A DNA stretch of 64,000 bases from Scandinavium sp036409475 (GTDB taxonomy: Bacteria; Pseudomonadota; Gammaproteobacteria; Enterobacterales; Enterobacteriaceae): assembly GCF_036409475.1 (NCBI RefSeq), contig NZ_JAYRCK010000025.1, forward strand, positions 25,424 to 89,423, given 5' to 3'. Both the position numbers and the translations under genes were made by a program. Position 1 is the stretch's first letter; the number at the start of each line of letters is the position of its first letter. Below are positions 61,418-64,000 of the stretch, in pieces. The notes under the pieces were generated by a model. That model saw only the letters and a list, made by a program, of their open reading frames with translations. It was not told the origin of the DNA and did not search any database.

Positions 61418-64000
61418 TCAGAAGTTGAACTTGTAGTTCACCATCAGACCTTTATCGCTGATACCGTCCTCTTTCCAGTGGAAGGCTTCCAGCGACGCCG
61501 CGGTGTTACCGGCATGATATTTTACGCCGACCTGCGCCATACTGTTGATGCCGCCGCCTTTCTGACCGTCATCCACGGCGAAGTTCTGCCCGGATGCGCC
61601 CTGCAAAGAAGCGGTTTTACCGCTGGTTGAGTAGCTCAGGTTCGGGCCACCTTCAACGGTCGCTGTTGCTGCCCAGCCGTTCTTACCGGCGTAGCTCAGC
61701 TTCATGCCGACCACGGAATCCACGGCGGTTTCAGTGGTGCTGTTCATGTTGAGGTTGAAGTCACCTGCCCCGGTTTCTTTGTAGCCGTCATCCAGCGTGT
61801 GGCGCAGCTTAACACCGGCGTACGAGGCAATATCCAGCCCTTCGCTGAGGTTGAAGGTTTTACGGCCTTCAGAGCGCAACTCAAGATATTGCTGCTTAGT
61901 ATCAGCCGAGGCCTGTTTGTTCACATCGCCGTAGTTAATGCCGCGTTTGCTGTCGAGCTGATGCACGTCATAACGCAGGCCGTTGTTCCACGACAGGCCA
62001 CTTTCACCGATAGGCATGGCATGATCCAGACCAAAGAACTGACTGTAACCGCCGGTAATGCCATCCTGACCGGCGCTGACGTTGCCGTCGCCGTCCAGAC
62101 GCGCGATACCGTATTCCATGGTTAACGACTGGTTGTTACCGAAGCCCAGTTTCTGACGCAGTGCCATCATATCGTACTGCGTGTCATTGCTGAGTTCTGC
62201 ACGCGGATCGCCCTTCGCCACTACGTTAAATGACAGACCGTTGTTAATTTCCGGTGCCGCATCGGCCAGCATATCGAAGCGGTTGCTGAGCACGCGCGCA
62301 TCGCGGGCGACATTCAGTGCCTGGCTGCCGCTGATCTGCTTCATGGCTTTGGTGACGTCTGAAGACGTTGCCATATTCAGGCTGTTGTACAGTTCGTTGT
62401 TGGTGTAACCCGCATCAAGTGCCGCTGCAACGCTGTTGACGCTGCTGTCATCCACCACCGAGGTGTAGGCGTTTTTGCTCATGGTGACGTCAACGTTGCC
62501 GTTGGCGTCTTTACTGCCGGTCGCCGTCCACACCACGCTGGTCGACTGCACGTTTTGCTCGCCCTGAATGTCATTGCCGACAAAGACGTTATCAAACGTT
62601 TCTGTGGTGGCAGCAGTACCTGCGGTAAAGCCGGTATCCACTTTGACATCATCGAGGTCCATGTTGTTGCCGGCCATGGTGCCCGCCGTCCCGTTGGCAT
62701 TGGTGCCGACCGTGTAATAGCTGACGCTGGTGCGGACAGGATCTGTGGAGACAGATGCCGTAGCAGTCGGATCAACCGGACGATCGGTGGTGGCAGCATG
62801 CACTTCAGTGCTGTCGCCGTTATCGCCGTTCAGCCCTTCAACGGAACCTTCGCCACCTTTAACCAGACCGCTGCCGGTGCCTTCAATGTTAACGGCACCG
62901 TTATTGATGATGCGGCCATTGGCCCCCATGCGATCGAAGGCATAGGAATTATCGGCATAGATATTGATAGTGCCGTTGTTTTCCATCACCGCATCCGCCG
63001 TGGCATCCGCATTCAGCTGCATCGCAATCAGGCCGCTTTCACCCGCGGCATTGCCTTCTTCACCAAGGTTGATGGTGCCGTTGTTGACCAGCTGGCTGTT
63101 TTTCCCGGCTTTCATACCTACGGCATTGTTGCCGTGAATGTCCATTTCCCCGTCGTTGATGCCGACGTAATTTGAGCCACCCAGATTAACAGCCGCAAGC
63201 CCACTGGTGGTGGCAGTGAAATCAACCACGCCGTCGTCCTGGTTCCAGAACCACGACTTGCCCGCTGCGGCATTACCACTCGAAACCACCAGTGATTTAC
63301 CACCGGAAACCGTAGCGGTGCCATCATTGATAAATTTGGTTGTGCCGCCATACAGGTTCACCCCGCCAGCATGGCTGCTGTCGGACACCACCATCGTGCC
63401 GCTATTTTTCAGGGTGCTGTTGTCATTGAGGTGAATGGCGTTTTTGTTGTTATCAACCAGCAGCGTGCCGGTGCTCGAGTTCTCAAATACCGCGTTGTTT
63501 TTCATCTCCATCATGCTGGCGTTACCGGCATCCGCAGCGCTGCCCAGCGTCACTGTGCCGGTATTAGTCATACGGCTGGAGTCACGCAGCTTAACGCCGT
63601 TGTCGACTGTCCCACTGTTATTTAGGGTACTGGTACCCGTTGCCAGGATGGTACTGCTTATGTCACCGGCATTGGTGAGTGTGCCGTTAGCGATATTCAG
63701 AGCTGCAGTGATGCTGGCTCCGCTTTGGTTTTCCAGCGTACCGTTGACATCAATATTTCCAGGGCCTTCGAGGGTTCCCGTATTGGTCGCCACCGTGCCT
63801 GACTCAACCCAGCCAGAAGATGTTATGCTGGTAATTCCACTCAGCGTGCCTTCCAGAACCATCGACGCTAAATCGTCAGTGTTATCGGCGCTGTCTGGTA
63901 CACCTTCGCCAAGGATAACCTGGCCTTTGTTGATGATACGGTTGTTGGCATTGCCGTCGGAATAGAAGGCCACACCATTTTCAGCATTGATATTGATGAC
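61418..64000 (-). CDS. Autotransporter (type V secretion), C-terminal part; 5' end outside window
   Basis: The frame enters from the right edge and ends at 61418; 860 residues are visible. The first 470 are a Gly/Asn/Ser/Thr-rich passenger of short repeats such as NNGTINIYADNSYAF, NNGAVNIEGTGSG and NSGTMVVSDS, typical of right-handed beta-helix autotransporters. About residues 470-570 form a linker, and from about 580 on there is the translocator barrel (FNVVAKGDPRAELSNDTQYDMMALRQKLGFG ... MVNYKFNF, ending in Phe). The barrel exports the passenger to the cell surface, usually for adhesion or aggregation. Which subfamily it is cannot be said without the N terminus. Confidence 0.9.
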   Translation of the reverse strand, partial: VININAENGVAFYSDGNANNRIINKGQVILGEGVPDSADNTDDLASMVLEGTLSGITSITSSGWVESGTVATNTGTLEGPGNIDVNGTLENQSGASITAALNIANGTLTNAGDISSTILATGTSTLNNSGTVDNGVKLRDSSRMTNTGTVTLGSAADAGNASMMEMKNNAVFENSSTGTLLVDNNKNAIHLNDNSTLKNSGTMVVSDSSHAGGVNLYGGTTKFINDGTATVSGGKSLVVSSGNAAAGKSWFWNQDDGVVDFTATTSGLAAVNLGGSNYVGINDGEMDIHGNNAVGMKAGKNSQLVNNGTINLGEEGNAAGESGLIAMQLNADATADAVMENNGTINIYADNSYAFDRMGANGRIINNGAVNIEGTGSGLVKGGEGSVEGLNGDNGDSTEVHAATTDRPVDPTATASVSTDPVRTSVSYYTVGTNANGTAGTMAGNNMDLDDVKVDTGFTAGTAATTETFDNVFVGNDIQGEQNVQSTSVVWTATGSKDANGNVDVTMSKNAYTSVVDDSSVNSVAAALDAGYTNNELYNSLNMATSSDVTKAMKQISGSQALNVARDARVLSNRFDMLADAAPEINNGLSFNVVAKGDPRAELSNDTQYDMMALRQKLGFGNNQSLTMEYGIARLDGDGNVSAGQDGITGGYSQFFGLDHAMPIGESGLSWNNGLRYDVHQLDSKRGINYGDVNKQASADTKQQYLELRSEGRKTFNLSEGLDIASYAGVKLRHTLDDGYKETGAGDFNLNMNSTTETAVDSVVGMKLSYAGKNGWAATATVEGGPNLSYSTSGKTASLQGASGQNFAVDDGQKGGGINSMAQVGVKYHAGNTAASLEAFHWKEDGISDKGLMVNYKFNF

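Noticed and set aside
61418..64000. CRISPR-like regular repeats in the last 3 kb
   Set aside because: The periodicity comes from degenerate Gly/Asn repeats of the autotransporter passenger in one open frame; there are no identical direct repeats with spacers.

Overview
The window is from the replication-terminus region of an Enterobacteriaceae chromosome. Gene content and order follow the E. coli yncD-yncE-ansP ... pptA-yddH-nhoA-narVWYZU ... yddG-fdnGHI-(higBA)-adhP-maeA-sra-osmC block. The smvA/smvR pair, the extra EF-G and several non-K-12 genes point to an Enterobacter/Klebsiella/Lelliottia/Citrobacter-type genome; I cannot fix the genus. A near-perfect copy of the E. coli dif site (27 of 28 bases) lies at 53956-53983, so this is where chromosome dimers are resolved by XerC/XerD and where the two replichores meet.

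Layout. 1-5087: end of the TonB receptor gene yncD, the yncE beta-propeller, ansP. 5088-17477: a sulfur/amino-acid scavenging operon (luciferase-like monooxygenase, M20 amidohydrolase, second FMN monooxygenase, substrate-binding protein, GNAT acetyltransferase, ABC permease, ABC ATPase) resembling the Bacillus ytm/yxe operons. It has been broken by about 7.3 kb of nested Tn3-family transposon remnants (7350-14612). These carry a truncated transposase, a complete resolvase with its res site, a lipase plus lipoprotein pair that looks like a type VI effector/immunity module, a second partial resolvase, and a 506-residue YaaC-like protein that may be a defence gene. 17548-31065: pptA, yddH, nhoA, the nitrate reductase Z operon with narU, the smvR/smvA efflux pair and yddG. 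31258-35844: formate dehydrogenase-N (fdnGHI) with an in-frame UGA selenocysteine codon. 35876-37190: a HigB/HigA-type module, gene debris and a cluster of stem-loops. 37208-44276: adhP, an ABC-F ATPase with a candidate leader-peptide attenuator, maeA, sra, a frameshifted zinc alcohol dehydrogenase and osmC. 44337-53758: an MFS/LysR pair, two outer-membrane proteins, digH (yddW), a short ProQ/FinO-like protein, an ArsR regulator facing a second EF-G, and a VF530 protein.

Beyond dif (54000-64000) the sequence is accessory. Two damaged copies of an ISNCY-type element in direct orientation flank a LysR / serine hydrolase / Old Yellow Enzyme module. Next come an unidentified 407-residue protein and an AT-rich LysR with an overlapping small ORF, then the 3' part of a large autotransporter running off the window.

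How the genes work together. NarZYV oxidises quinol at the expense of nitrate and FdnGHI delivers electrons from formate, so the two systems can form a proton-motive formate-to-nitrate chain; NarU moves nitrate and nitrite. AdhP, MaeA, Sra and OsmC belong to the stationary-phase/osmotic block known from E. coli. The accessory parts add competition (lipase/immunity), possible defence, drug efflux (SmvA), ribosome protection or repair (ABC-F, alternative EF-G) and surface proteins.
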